From assembly GCA_023449855.1 (NCBI GenBank), contig JAEXHR010000176.1:1-49877 (forward strand): a stretch of 49,877 bases of DNA, given 5' to 3'. The translations under genes and the position numbers were made by a program. This document shows, one piece after another, positions 1 to 9,085 of the stretch. Within the stretch, counting starts at the first letter, position 1. Each line of letters begins with the position of its first letter. The notes under the pieces are model-generated. The model searched no databases. It was not told the origin of the DNA and saw nothing but the letters and a program-made list of their open reading frames with translations. The DNA is from Pseudomonadota bacterium. Its GTDB lineage: Bacteria > Pseudomonadota > Alphaproteobacteria > Rhizobiales > Xanthobacteraceae.

Positions 1-30
1 CAGCTTTGGACAGTGCCGTATCCATTGGCT

Positions 31-618
31 CTATTCCGATGCTTGACCAAGCGAGCGACGAGAGATGCGATAGACCGACGCGGGCGGCACATTCATTAGC
101 ACGCGGCCGACACATGAGGCCTGAAGACCGTGGCGCGCCAATTGCGACTGACCGATCGGGCAGCGAACGCCATATGTGAACTGATACATGGCGCCGCCCG
201 GTTTGAGGCTGGCAAAGACTCCGCCAAGAATCGCATCGACCTTCTGCTCTGTGATGTTGAGCAAGGGCAGGCCGCTGACGACGGCGCCGAAGGTTGCAGG
301 ATCGAACAGCTTCTGCGGCGAGATCCACGAGGCATCCATCCATAACACCCGTGCATGTGGAAACCGCTGCTGCAGCAATCGCATGAAGTCGGAGCCGTAT
401 TCGATGAGCGTCAGATCGGACTGTTTCACGCCGCGCTGTAGCAGCGCCTTCGTAAAGACGCCGGTGCCCGGGCCGAGTTCGAGGATCTTGCCCGTAGCAC
501 CGCTGATGTCCTGCGTGATCATATTGGCGAGTGCGGATCCGGACGGCGCGATGGCTCCGACGCTGCGAGGCGCCGCTGCGAGAGATCGGAAAAAGAGCAG
601 TAGGCCGTTTGCGGTCAT
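31..618 (-). CDS. PmtA-like SAM-dependent methyltransferase
   Basis: This is a small class I SAM methyltransferase of 195 residues. The nucleotide-binding motif I, LELGPGTG, is at about residues 46-53. Further on, GLPLL near residue 115 and the KPGG and QFTYG motifs match the phospholipid N-methyltransferase (PmtA) / KsgA-like group of rhizobia. Such enzymes methylate phosphatidylethanolamine toward phosphatidylcholine at the membrane, but related proteins act on other substrates, so the substrate is inferred. I chose the ATG at 618 because the conserved part (NGLLLFFRSL) begins right there; upstream in-frame starts reach to 699. It lies downstream of the two-component genes on the same strand, with about 145 bases between. 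The rest of the protein looks complete. Confidence 0.65.
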   Translation of the reverse strand: MTANGLLLFFRSLAAAPRSVGAIAPSGSALANMITQDISGATGKILELGPGTGVFTKALLQRGVKQSDLTLIEYGSDFMRLLQQRFPHARVLWMDASWISPQKLFDPATFGAVVSGLPLLNITEQKVDAILGGVFASLKPGGAMYQFTYGVRCPIGQSQLARHGLQASCVGRVLMNVPPASVYRISRRSLGQASE

Positions 619-764
619 GACGAGTGTCCATTGCACATGCAGCGCCGAACACCACGGTCGGCGGAGTTGCGATATGCGGAATGGAGATTGAGCGAACATG
701 ACGTCATGCAGCTCAAGCGGGAATTAAAGCGCTCCGATGAATGTGGATGTCTGAAGCGAGCGCG

Positions 765-2132
765 TCAGCGAAGCGGATGCCGCTTGCCGAATGTCATGGT
801 GACGCGCGTGCCACCATTCGATCCTTCCTGAATATCCACCATTCCATCGTGGAGCTGGACGATCTCGCGAACCAGATTGAGTCCGAGGCCTGCACCGCGC
901 GATCCGGCATTGATCCGGTAGAACGGTTCGAACACGCGTTCCCGGTCGTCCGGCCCAATGCCCGGGCCCTGATCGGCCACTGAGATCGACGAGGTGGTGA
1001 CGCTGACCACGATCTTGCCGCGGCGTCCGCCATGTTCGATGGCATTGTGGATCAGGTTGGCGAGTGCGCGCTCCAGAGCTCCTGGATCTCCCGACATCGG
1101 AGCCCGCTCTGCGCTGCTCTCATAGGCGATCTCGTAGCCGGCGGCGATGGCGAGAGGAGCGAGGTCGGACGTCACATGCTGCGTCACCTCGACGAGGTCA
1201 ATATCCGAGCGTGGTACGGCAGATTGTTTCAATCGTTCGCTGTCGAGCAACTGTTCGGCCAGGATCGCCAGGCGCCGGACGTCTTCGAGCAGGCGGGACT
1301 TGTATGGTCCGGGCTCGATCGACTCGATCCGGATTTGCAGGATGGCAATCGGTGTCCGCAATTCGTGGGCCGCATCGACAAGGAAGCGCTGGCGCCGCTC
1401 GTAGCCGTCGTCGAGGCGGCGCAGCGCGTCGTTGATCGCGACCACCAGTGGGACAATTTCGTCAGGGACACGATCCAGCGGAATGCGTGCTCCGCGCTTG
1501 TCGATGTCGAGCTGCTCGGTTTGTGCCGCCGTGTCGCTGAGACCAAGCAGCGCGCGCCGGACCACGACCGGGGTGGCGACAAGTGTCGTGAAGGTCATCA
1601 CCGCGAGGAGCGGTAACACCACGCTTGCAAACAAGGTCAGAGCGGCGATGGCAAGGCGAGACCACGGCACGGTGCCGCCGGACCCTGCAAGGATCTGGAC
1701 GCGGCCAGCGGCGCTGTCGACCCAGCGTATTCGCGCCGCCCCGCGCGGCGCATCGCCGATGTTCCAACCGAGACGGGCCTGCCCGATACCATCGAGTGCA
1801 TCGCCGATTTGCGCGAATTCAGGCGGCACAATGCCTTGCGATATGCGGGCTCCATGGTTGTCTCTGACAACGAACCATAATTCCGGCATCGCGGCGCGCC
1901 GCTGTGCAAGCGCCGCAGTATCACGAACGATGATGGCATTCGCCTGATTGCGAGCGAGAGCCTTCTCGATAACGTCGATGGTTTCGTCCTCGGGGTCCAG
2001 CGAGAGCAAGTAACCGCCCGCCCACAAAGCGCTCATCACAGCCACGACCAGACCGGTGAGCAACAGCGCCTGCAGACTGACAAGCCGGCTGACCAGAACC
2101 CATCGCAAGGATGTGCGGCGAACCGCACTCAT
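765..2132 (-). CDS. Sensor histidine kinase (two-component)
   Basis: This is a membrane sensor kinase of 455 residues. A first transmembrane helix (about 20-42) and a second (about 158-183) bracket a periplasmic sensor of roughly 115 residues, followed by a HAMP-like linker. The dimerisation box has the phospho-acceptor His256 in AAHELRTP. The ATPase domain shows the N box (NLIHNAIEHG, Asn363), G1 (DQGPGIG, about 387-393) and G2 (GAGLGLNL, about 413-420). All catalytic motifs are intact. Its ATG overlaps the stop of the response regulator gene by four bases (ATGA), so the pair is translationally coupled. The layout resembles TctE/QseC-type kinases. The signal sensed cannot be told from sequence. 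Confidence 0.93.
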   Translation of the reverse strand: MSAVRRTSLRWVLVSRLVSLQALLLTGLVVAVMSALWAGGYLLSLDPEDETIDVIEKALARNQANAIIVRDTAALAQRRAAMPELWFVVRDNHGARISQGIVPPEFAQIGDALDGIGQARLGWNIGDAPRGAARIRWVDSAAGRVQILAGSGGTVPWSRLAIAALTLFASVVLPLLAVMTFTTLVATPVVVRRALLGLSDTAAQTEQLDIDKRGARIPLDRVPDEIVPLVVAINDALRRLDDGYERRQRFLVDAAHELRTPIAILQIRIESIEPGPYKSRLLEDVRRLAILAEQLLDSERLKQSAVPRSDIDLVEVTQHVTSDLAPLAIAAGYEIAYESSAERAPMSGDPGALERALANLIHNAIEHGGRRGKIVVSVTTSSISVADQGPGIGPDDRERVFEPFYRINAGSRGAGLGLNLVREIVQLHDGMVDIQEGSNGGTRVTMTFGKRHPLR

Positions 2133-2803
2133 GACATGAGCCTGATCAGATAACCCAGCCCGCGAATGGCATGGATCTCGACGCCCGCATCGCTTTCGGC
2201 CAGCTTGCGCCGCAGCCGCGAGACATGGGTATCCAGTGCATTGGACTGGATCTCGTCATCGAAGCCGTAGACAGCTTCCTCGAGGGCTGATCGTGCGACC
2301 GTTCGGCCGGACCGTCGCAGCAATGTCTCGAGCACCAGCAGCTCGCGGCGGGGCAGCGTGAGCACGGTGCCGGCGACGCTCGCCTCGCGGTGATCGGCAT
2401 TATAGGCGAGGCGGCCAAGCTGCAGCGTTTCGGCCGGCATGTCGCTCCGCCGGCGCAACACGGCGCGTAAGCGCGCGAGCAGTTCCTCGATCGCGAAGGG
2501 CTTGCCGAGATAGTCGTCAGCGCCGGTATCTAATCCGTCAATACGGTCGGCGAGGTCGCCACGTGCTGTCAGCACAATAATGGGAGTCTGGACGCCGTCC
2601 GCCCTCAATTTGGGAATCAGCGTGAGCCCATCGCCATCGGGCAATTGGCGGTCGAGTAGTATGGCCCCATAACCGTTGCTGAGGATGGCTTCCCTCGCCA
2701 TGTCGATCGTCGCGACGCGATCGACCACCATGTCGTGTCCCTTGAGCGCTGCTGCGAGCGCTGAAGCCATTTCCGGTTCGTCCTCGACGAGGAGCACGCG
2801 CAC
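2129..2803 (-). CDS. OmpR/PhoB-family response regulator
   Basis: A DNA-binding response regulator of 224 residues. The receiver domain (1-115) has the acidic pair at Asp8/Glu9, the phospho-acceptor Asp51 in LLDRQLPDGDG, a conserved Thr in VLTAR and Lys in GKPF. The C-terminal winged helix contains the LPRRELLVLE and DTHVSRLRRKL motifs of the OmpR family. The start is the GTG at 2803, because RVLLVEDE follows immediately and an AGGGTGA ribosome site lies 5-8 bases upstream. A longer reading frame to 2875 would add residues foreign to the family. It is encoded 80 bases downstream of recG and overlaps the kinase gene by four bases. Targets are unknown. Confidence 0.93.
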   Translation of the reverse strand: MRVLLVEDEPEMASALAAALKGHDMVVDRVATIDMAREAILSNGYGAILLDRQLPDGDGLTLIPKLRADGVQTPIIVLTARGDLADRIDGLDTGADDYLGKPFAIEELLARLRAVLRRRSDMPAETLQLGRLAYNADHREASVAGTVLTLPRRELLVLETLLRRSGRTVARSALEEAVYGFDDEIQSNALDTHVSRLRRKLAESDAGVEIHAIRGLGYLIRLMS

Positions 2804-2883
2804 GCAATCACCCTGTTTGTTTCGCGCCAAAGTCCGAAAATGATCGGGGAACATTGCAACAACATTACGCGCCATCGCAGAGT

Positions 2884-4989
2884 CTATCCCGCGCCGAGCA
2901 GTGATATCGCTTCATCGCGTTCATAGAGATATAGCAAGCAGCGCAATGCATCGCCGCGTTCGCCGGTGAGTTTCGGATTATCCTGCAGGATCCGCAGCGC
3001 TTCGTCACGCGCCTGCGCGATCAACTGCGCATGAACCTCGGAGCGCGCGATGCGGTAGCCGGGCAGGCCGCTCTGCCGCGTCCCCAGCACGTCGCCTTCG
3101 CCGCGCAGTTTCAGGTCTTCCTCGGCGATGCGAAAACCGTCGGTACTATCCTTGATCACGGTCAGGCGTTTCTTGGCGATCTCGCCGAGCGGTTCGCGGT
3201 AGAGCAGGAGGCATGTCGATGCTTCCGAGCCGCGGCCGATGCGGCCACGCAGCTGATGCAGCTGCGCGAGACCGAAACGCTCGGCATTCTCGATCACCAT
3301 GATGGTCGCGGCGGGGACGTCGACGCCGACCTCGACCACCGTGGTGGCGACCAGAATTTGCGTTTCGCCGGCTGCGAAGCGCGCCATCGCCGCGTCTTTC
3401 TCAGGCCCGCGCATGCGGCCATGGACGAGGCCGACCTTGTCGCCAAAGCGCTGCTGCAGATGCTCGAAACGCTCCTCCGCATTGGTCAGCTTCGGCCCGT
3501 CCATCTCGGACTCTTCCACCAGCGGGACGATCCAGTAGATCAGCTTGCCGCCGTTCACCGCACGGCCGACGCCATCGACGATCTCGGTGAGCCGGCTGGC
3601 CGAAAAGGTGCGCGTCTCGATCGGCTGGCGGCCGGCCGGCTTTTCGCGCAGCTCCGAGATGTCCATGTCGCCGAAATAGGTCAGCACCAGCGTGCGCGGG
3701 ATCGGTGTCGCCGACAGCACCAGCACATCCACAGCAGTGCCCTTGTTGGTGAGCGCAAGCCGCTCGCGGACACCGAAGCGATGCTGCTCATCGACCACGG
3801 CCAGCGCCAGCGACTTGAAGATCACATCGTCCTGGATCAGCGCGTGGGTACCGACGAGGAAGTCGATTTCTCCGGCTTCGAGACGGGCGAGGATGTCCTT
3901 GCGCTCGCGGCCTTTCTCGCGGCCGGTGAGGATGGCGACGCTCAGCCCGGCGCGTTCGGCGAGCGGCGCGATGGTCTTGACGTGCTGGCGCGCGAGAATT
4001 TCCGTCGGCGCCATCAGGGCGGCCTGCTTGCCGACCTCCGCCACGGCCGCAGCGGCGAGCAGCGCCACAACGGTCTTGCCCGAGCCGACATCGCCTTGCA
4101 GCAGCCGTAGCATGCGCACGGGCTGGGTAAGGTCGTCGGCTATGGCCGCCGAGGCCTGCTGCTGCGACGGCGTCAGCGCATAGGGCAGGGCATCGATGAT
4201 CTTCCGCCGCAGTGCGCCATCACCGGCATTGCGATCGCCGGCGGGGCGGCGCAGCTGCGCGCGCACCAGCGCCAATGCGAGCTGGCCGGCGAGCAATTCG
4301 TCATAAGCGAGCCGCGACCAGAATGGACCGTCGGGCAGGATGTCGGTCGTTTCCTGCGGGACATGTACGCGTTGGAGCGCATCCGCAAAGGACGGAAACT
4401 TGCAGCGCCGGATCACGTCGGCGCCGATCCACTCGGGTAATTCCGGCAGCTTGGTCAGCGCCTGGGCAATCGCCTTGCGCAAGGCCGTGATGGCAAGACC
4501 CTGTGTCAGAGGATAGACCGCATCGATCCCGGAGAGCTTGGCAAATCCTTCCTCATCCACCACGCGATCTGGATGGGTGATCTGCAGCATGCCGTCGAAC
4601 AGCTGCGTGGTGCCGGAGACGTAGCGCTTTTCGCCGAGCGGCAGCAGTTTTTCGATCTGGCCGGGAAAGGTGCGAAAATAGGTCAGGATCACCGTGCCGG
4701 TATCGTCAGCACAATAAACGAGATGCGGCGCGCGGGAGCGGCCGGGCGGCGGCGGCCGGTGCCGCTCGACGATGACCTCCAGCGTCACCATGGCGCCGAT
4801 CTCGGCCTCGTTGATCTTCGGGCGATTGCGGCGGTCGATCACGCTGGCAGGGAGATGCAGCAGCAGATCGACGATGCGCGGGGTCTCATCGCGGCCGAGC
4901 AGGAAGCGGAACAGCTTGTCCTGCTTCGGGCCGATCCCGGTCATGGCCGTGATCGGCGCGAACAGGGGATTGAGAACTTCTGGGCGCAT
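2884..4989 (-). CDS. recG: ATP-dependent DNA helicase RecG
   Basis: RecG remodels stalled replication forks and branch-migrates Holliday junctions. The 701-residue product has the N-terminal wedge (OB-fold) domain, then the SF2 helicase core. Walker A is GDVGSGKT near residue 300, the DEQH box is near 399 (VVDEQHRFG), motif III is SATPIPRT, and the RecG/TRG end has VVEVGVDVP and HQLRGRIGRG. The ATG at 4989 (MRPEVLNPLF) is chosen because family members start there; an in-frame ATG at 5097 would add 36 atypical residues. It is divergent from sdhE-mfd, with a 190-bp shared upstream region. Length and motifs are complete. Confidence 0.98.
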   Translation of the reverse strand: MRPEVLNPLFAPITAMTGIGPKQDKLFRFLLGRDETPRIVDLLLHLPASVIDRRNRPKINEAEIGAMVTLEVIVERHRPPPPGRSRAPHLVYCADDTGTVILTYFRTFPGQIEKLLPLGEKRYVSGTTQLFDGMLQITHPDRVVDEEGFAKLSGIDAVYPLTQGLAITALRKAIAQALTKLPELPEWIGADVIRRCKFPSFADALQRVHVPQETTDILPDGPFWSRLAYDELLAGQLALALVRAQLRRPAGDRNAGDGALRRKIIDALPYALTPSQQQASAAIADDLTQPVRMLRLLQGDVGSGKTVVALLAAAAVAEVGKQAALMAPTEILARQHVKTIAPLAERAGLSVAILTGREKGRERKDILARLEAGEIDFLVGTHALIQDDVIFKSLALAVVDEQHRFGVRERLALTNKGTAVDVLVLSATPIPRTLVLTYFGDMDISELREKPAGRQPIETRTFSASRLTEIVDGVGRAVNGGKLIYWIVPLVEESEMDGPKLTNAEERFEHLQQRFGDKVGLVHGRMRGPEKDAAMARFAAGETQILVATTVVEVGVDVPAATIMVIENAERFGLAQLHQLRGRIGRGSEASTCLLLYREPLGEIAKKRLTVIKDSTDGFRIAEEDLKLRGEGDVLGTRQSGLPGYRIARSEVHAQLIAQARDEALRILQDNPKLTGERGDALRCLLYLYERDEAISLLGAG

Positions 4990-5179
4990 CGCTCGACTCG
5001 CGGGACGGCCCGGGAGGCCGATACCGCCAGACTTGAAGCCATTTTGGAGGGAAAGCAATCCGCGCAGGCCCGGTTTGCGTGCCTGAGGTGCTGACAACGC
5101 CCCGCGCGGTCGCTATATGCACCCGGCCCGGCATGTCCGGGCTTTTGGCGTTTGACTTCACGCGTTAGGAAACGGACGG

Positions 5180-5467
5180 ATGACGGGAACGACACGATCG
5201 AGCAACGGGCTGGACGATCGCCGCAAGCGGCTTCTGTATCGCTGCTGGCATCGCGGCACGCGCGAGATGGACCTGATCCTTGGCCGCTTTGCGGATGCCG
5301 AGATCGGTATTCTCGCCGATCTCGAGCTCACGCAGCTCGAAGCCCTGATCGCCCTTGAGGACCCCGAGCTCTATCCGGCCTTTGTCGGCGACACCCAGCT
5401 CGCACCGGAATATCGCACACCGCTGTTCGAGCGGATCAAAGAGTTCCGCAATCTGGACAAGGTCTGA
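5180..5467 (+). CDS. sdhE: FAD assembly factor SdhE
   Basis: A 95-residue protein of the SdhE/Sdh5 (DUF339) family, which helps attach FAD covalently to succinate dehydrogenase subunit A in the cytoplasm. The signature RGTREMDLILG (about residues 30-40) contains the RGxxE motif that contacts the flavoprotein. The following LEALIALEDPELY is also typical. The ATG at 5180 follows a short purine stretch (ACGGACGG). Its stop TGA overlaps the mfd start (TGATG), so the two genes are cotranscribed and coupled. The functional link between them is not obvious, but the gene pair is usual in this group. Confidence 0.95.
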   Translation: MTGTTRSSNGLDDRRKRLLYRCWHRGTREMDLILGRFADAEIGILADLELTQLEALIALEDPELYPAFVGDTQLAPEYRTPLFERIKEFRNLDKV

Positions 5468-8400
5468 TGAAATCTCCAGCCGCCTCGCCGGCCTCGCAGC
5501 TCCTGCCCGGCAAGGTGCTGACCTTCGCCAATGTCAGCGAAGGCGCCGAAGGCCTCATCGTCGCCGATCTCGCCCGCGCCGTAGCGGCCAAGCCGAAGCC
5601 GCCGGCGGTGAGCCTCGCGGTGGTGTGCCGCGACGGTCCGCGCATGCAGCAGCTCGCCCGCGCGCTGGACTTCTTCGCGCCGGATCTGCCGGTGCTGCAA
5701 TTCCCGGCCTGGGACTGCCAGCCTTACGACCGGGTTTCGCCCTTTGCCGGCGTTCTTGCCCAGCGCATGACAGCGCTGGCGCAGCTCTCGCGCCTGACCG
5801 GCAGCGACAAGCCGATGATCGTGCTGACCACGGTGAACGCCATGGTGCAACGGGTGCCGACGCGCGATCTCGTCGCCGCGCAGGCTCTATCGGTAGCGCC
5901 GGGCAATGTGGTGCCGATGGACAATATCGTCGCCTGGCTCGAGCATAACGGCTACAGCCGCTCCTCCACCGTGCGCGAGCCCGGCGAATATGCGGTTCGC
6001 GGCGGCATTCTCGATCTGTTTCCGGCCGGGCTTGAGATGCCGGTGCGCTTCGACTTCTTCGGCGACAGCCTGGAATCCATCCGCACCTTCGATGCGGAGA
6101 CCCAGCGCACGCATCTCACCATGCGCGGTCTCGATCTCGTGCCGGTGTCCGAATTCCAGCTCATCACCGAAACCATCCGCCGTTTCCGTATGGGCTATGT
6201 CGCCGAATTCGGTGCGCCCGAGCGCGACGACCAGCTCTATGAAGCGGTCAGCGAAGGCCGCCGCCATCCCGGCATGGAGCACTGGCTGCCGCTGTTCCAG
6301 GAGAAGATGGACACGCTGTTCGACTATTTCGACCGCACGCCCATCGTGATGCAGCCGTCGGCGGAAGACGCTGCAGGCGAGCGCTTCAAGCAGATCCAGG
6401 ACTATTACGAGGCCCGCAAGGACGCCATGGGCATGGCCGGTGGCGGCGCCATCTACAAGCCGTTGCCGCCCGACCGGCTGTATCTGAGCGAAGACGAATG
6501 GAAAAAGCGGCTGCACGACACCGCCGTGGTGCGGCTGTCGCCGTTTGCCGTGCCCGAAGGCACCGCGGATACCGTGGATGCGGATGCGAAGCAGGGGCGC
6601 AACTTTGCGCCGGAGCGCGCCGACACATCGGTCAATGTGTTCGAGCGTGTCGTCGCACACATCCAGTCGCTGCAGTCGGTGCGCAAGAAAGTTGTCGTCG
6701 CACTGTGGAGCGAAGGCTCGCGTGACCGCATGGCGAGCATGTTGAAGGATCACAAGCTGCTCAATCTGCAGATGGTGAATTCCTGGCGTGCAGTCAATGC
6801 AGTGCCGCGCAACGAGGCCTCGCTCGCCGTGGTCGGCATGGAGAGCGGTTTCGAGACCGCCAATGTCGCCGTCATCAGCGAGCAGGACATTCTCGGCGAC
6901 CGTCTGGTGCGTCCGCGCAAGGCGAGCCGCAAGCTCGACAACTTCATCTCCGAAGTGACCTCGCTCTCGGCCGGCGATATCGTCGTCCATGTCGAGCACG
7001 GCATCGGTCGCTTCGTCGGCCTGCAGACGCTGGACGTCGGCGGCGCGCCGCATGACTGTCTCGAACTGCGCTATGCCAACGAGACCAAGCTCTATCTGCC
7101 GGTCGAGAACATCGAACTGCTGTCGCGCTACGGCTCCGACCAGACCAATGTGGAGCTCGACAAGCTCGGCGGCTCCGGCTGGCAGGCGCGCAAGGCCAAG
7201 CTCAAGAACCGCATTCAGGAGATTGCCGGCGAACTCATCAAGATCGCCGCCGAGCGCCATCTTCGCGAGACCGAGAAGATTTCGATCCCGCGCGAACAGT
7301 ATGACGAATTCTGCGCCCGCTTTCCCTATGAGGAGACCGAGGACCAGCAGAACGCCATCGACGCGGCGCTGCACGATCTCGAAAGCGGCAAGCCGATGGA
7401 TCGTTTGATCTGCGGCGACGTCGGTTTCGGCAAGACGGAAGTCGCCATGCGCGCGACCTTCGGCGTTGCCATGGAAGGGAAGCAGGTCGCGGTCGTCGTG
7501 CCGACCACGCTGCTGGCACGTCAGCACGCCAAGAACTTTGCGGAGCGTTTTCGTGGTTTCCCGGTGAATGTCGCTCAGGCTTCGCGCCTCGTCACGCCGA
7601 AGGAACTGTCGGCCACCAAGAAGGGCCTTGCGGACGGCTCCGTGGATATCGTGGTCGGCACCCATGCGCTGCTCGGCAAGTCCATCAAGTTCAAGGAACT
7701 CGGCCTCGTGGTGGTGGACGAGGAGCAGCATTTTGGCGTCACGCATAAGGAACGGCTGAAGCAGCTCCGCGCCAATGTCCATGTGCTGACGCTGTCGGCG
7801 ACACCGATCCCGCGCACGCTGCAGCTTGCGCTCACCGGCGTGCGCGATCTCTCGATCATCGCTTCGGCGCCGGTCGATCGTCTCGCTGTGCGCACTTTCG
7901 TGGCGCCGCACGATCCGCTGATGATCCGCGAAGCGCTGCTGCGCGAACGCTATCGCGGTGGTCAGGCTTTCTATGTGGTGCCGCGCATCGACGACCTCGC
8001 GGAAGTGAAGGCCTTCCTAGACAAGCACGTGCCGGAGATGAAGGTTGCGGTGGCCCATGGTCAGATGGCACCGACCATCATCGAGGACATCATGTCGGCC
8101 TTCTATGACGGCAAATACGACATCCTGCTGTCGACGACGATCGTCGAATCCGGCCTCGATATCCCGAATGCCAACACGCTGATCATCCATCGCGCCGATA
8201 TGTTCGGCCTTGCGCAACTCTATCAGCTGCGTGGCCGCGTCGGTCGCTCCAAGCTGCGCGCATATGCGCTGTTCACGCTGCCTGAGAAGCAGAAGATCAC
8301 GGGGCAGGCCGAGCGCCGCTTGAAGGTGCTGCAGTCGCTGGAAAATCTCGGCGCCGGCTTCCAGCTCGCATCGCACGACCTCGACATCCGCGGCGCCGGC

Positions 8401-8985
8401 AATCTGCTCGGAGAGGAACAGTCCGGCCATATCAAGGAAGTCGGCTTCGAGCTTTATCAATCCATGCTGGAGGAGGCGATCCTTGCGCTCAAGTCGGGAA
8501 TCTCCGAGCCGATCGCCGATCGCTGGTCGCCGACCATCACCATCGGCATGCCGGTGCTGATCCCCGACGATTTCGTCGCCGATCTGTCGGTGCGTCTGTC
8601 GCTCTATCGCCGGCTCGCCGATCTCGATACCGACGACGAGATCGAGAGCTTCGCCGCGGAGTTGCGCGACCGTTTCGGCGTGCTGCCGGACGAGGTGCGC
8701 TATCTCTTCAAGATCGCCGCCATCAAGGCCTATTGCCGCCGCGCCAATATCGAGAAGGTCGATGCCGGACCGAAGGGCATGTCGCTCGTATTCCGCGACA
8801 ACAGCTTTGCGGAGCCGGAGAAGCTCGTGGCCTTCATCCGCCGCTACGGCAATGCCGCCAAGGTCCGCCCGGACATGAAGGTGGTGTTCCTGCAGGATTG
8901 GGATACGCCAGAGGATCGCCTCGAAGGCGCGACGGATATCCTGCGCGATCTCGCGAACCTCGCGGAGAACAAGAAGGCGGCGTGA
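5467..8985 (+). CDS. mfd: Transcription-repair coupling factor Mfd
   Basis: Mfd removes RNA polymerase stalled at DNA lesions and recruits UvrA. The 1172-residue product has the family's full length. It has an N-terminal UvrB-like module (FPAWDCQPYDRVSP near residue 80), an RNA-polymerase-interaction domain (VEHGIGRFVGLQ near 515), and an SF2 translocase with Walker A GDVGFGKTE near 650. The DEEQH box is near 751 and is followed by SATPIPRTLQ, ESGLDIPNAN and YQLRGRVGRS. The C-terminal TRCF domain (LYRRLADLDTDDEI onward) closes it. The start codon overlaps the sdhE stop by one base. A palindromic repeat follows the stop. Confidence 0.98.
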   Translation: MKSPAASPASQLLPGKVLTFANVSEGAEGLIVADLARAVAAKPKPPAVSLAVVCRDGPRMQQLARALDFFAPDLPVLQFPAWDCQPYDRVSPFAGVLAQRMTALAQLSRLTGSDKPMIVLTTVNAMVQRVPTRDLVAAQALSVAPGNVVPMDNIVAWLEHNGYSRSSTVREPGEYAVRGGILDLFPAGLEMPVRFDFFGDSLESIRTFDAETQRTHLTMRGLDLVPVSEFQLITETIRRFRMGYVAEFGAPERDDQLYEAVSEGRRHPGMEHWLPLFQEKMDTLFDYFDRTPIVMQPSAEDAAGERFKQIQDYYEARKDAMGMAGGGAIYKPLPPDRLYLSEDEWKKRLHDTAVVRLSPFAVPEGTADTVDADAKQGRNFAPERADTSVNVFERVVAHIQSLQSVRKKVVVALWSEGSRDRMASMLKDHKLLNLQMVNSWRAVNAVPRNEASLAVVGMESGFETANVAVISEQDILGDRLVRPRKASRKLDNFISEVTSLSAGDIVVHVEHGIGRFVGLQTLDVGGAPHDCLELRYANETKLYLPVENIELLSRYGSDQTNVELDKLGGSGWQARKAKLKNRIQEIAGELIKIAAERHLRETEKISIPREQYDEFCARFPYEETEDQQNAIDAALHDLESGKPMDRLICGDVGFGKTEVAMRATFGVAMEGKQVAVVVPTTLLARQHAKNFAERFRGFPVNVAQASRLVTPKELSATKKGLADGSVDIVVGTHALLGKSIKFKELGLVVVDEEQHFGVTHKERLKQLRANVHVLTLSATPIPRTLQLALTGVRDLSIIASAPVDRLAVRTFVAPHDPLMIREALLRERYRGGQAFYVVPRIDDLAEVKAFLDKHVPEMKVAVAHGQMAPTIIEDIMSAFYDGKYDILLSTTIVESGLDIPNANTLIIHRADMFGLAQLYQLRGRVGRSKLRAYALFTLPEKQKITGQAERRLKVLQSLENLGAGFQLASHDLDIRGAGNLLGEEQSGHIKEVGFELYQSMLEEAILALKSGISEPIADRWSPTITIGMPVLIPDDFVADLSVRLSLYRRLADLDTDDEIESFAAELRDRFGVLPDEVRYLFKIAAIKAYCRRANIEKVDAGPKGMSLVFRDNSFAEPEKLVAFIRRYGNAAKVRPDMKVVFLQDWDTPEDRLEGATDILRDLANLAENKKAA

Positions 8986-8987
8986 TT

Positions 8988-9076
8988 TGTAGGGCGGGCA
9001 AAGCGCAGAGTGCCCACCAATTCAGTCAGGGCTAACGTTGGTGGGCACGGCGCAAGGCGCCTTTGCCCAACCTACA
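8988..9076. repeat. Long palindromic intergenic repeat
   Basis: An imperfect inverted repeat of about 89 bases sits between mfd and the next, convergent gene. The outer arms are TGTAGGGCGGGCAAAGCGC (8988-9006) and its near complement ending CCAACCTACA at 9076. The inner arms GTGCCCACCAA (9010-9020) and TTGGTGGGCAC (9038-9048) match perfectly. Elements of this kind (GGGCAAAGCGC...GTGCCCACC) recur between genes in Bradyrhizobium-group genomes. It could fold into a long RNA hairpin and end both convergent transcripts, although there is no U-run. Confidence 0.8.
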
Positions 9077-9085
9077 GAGGCATGG

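Noticed and set aside
5126..5142. GCCCGG-CATGT-CCGGGC hairpin followed by TTTT
   Set aside because: It resembles a terminator but lies in the divergent recG/sdhE upstream region, where no transcript ends in the + direction. The stem is short and the T-run is only four bases.
5887..7911. A 674-codon open frame on the minus strand inside mfd
   Set aside because: It lies wholly antisense to an unmistakable mfd gene. Such long shadows are expected from high GC at third positions, and its composition (His/Arg/Asp-rich) is not protein-like.
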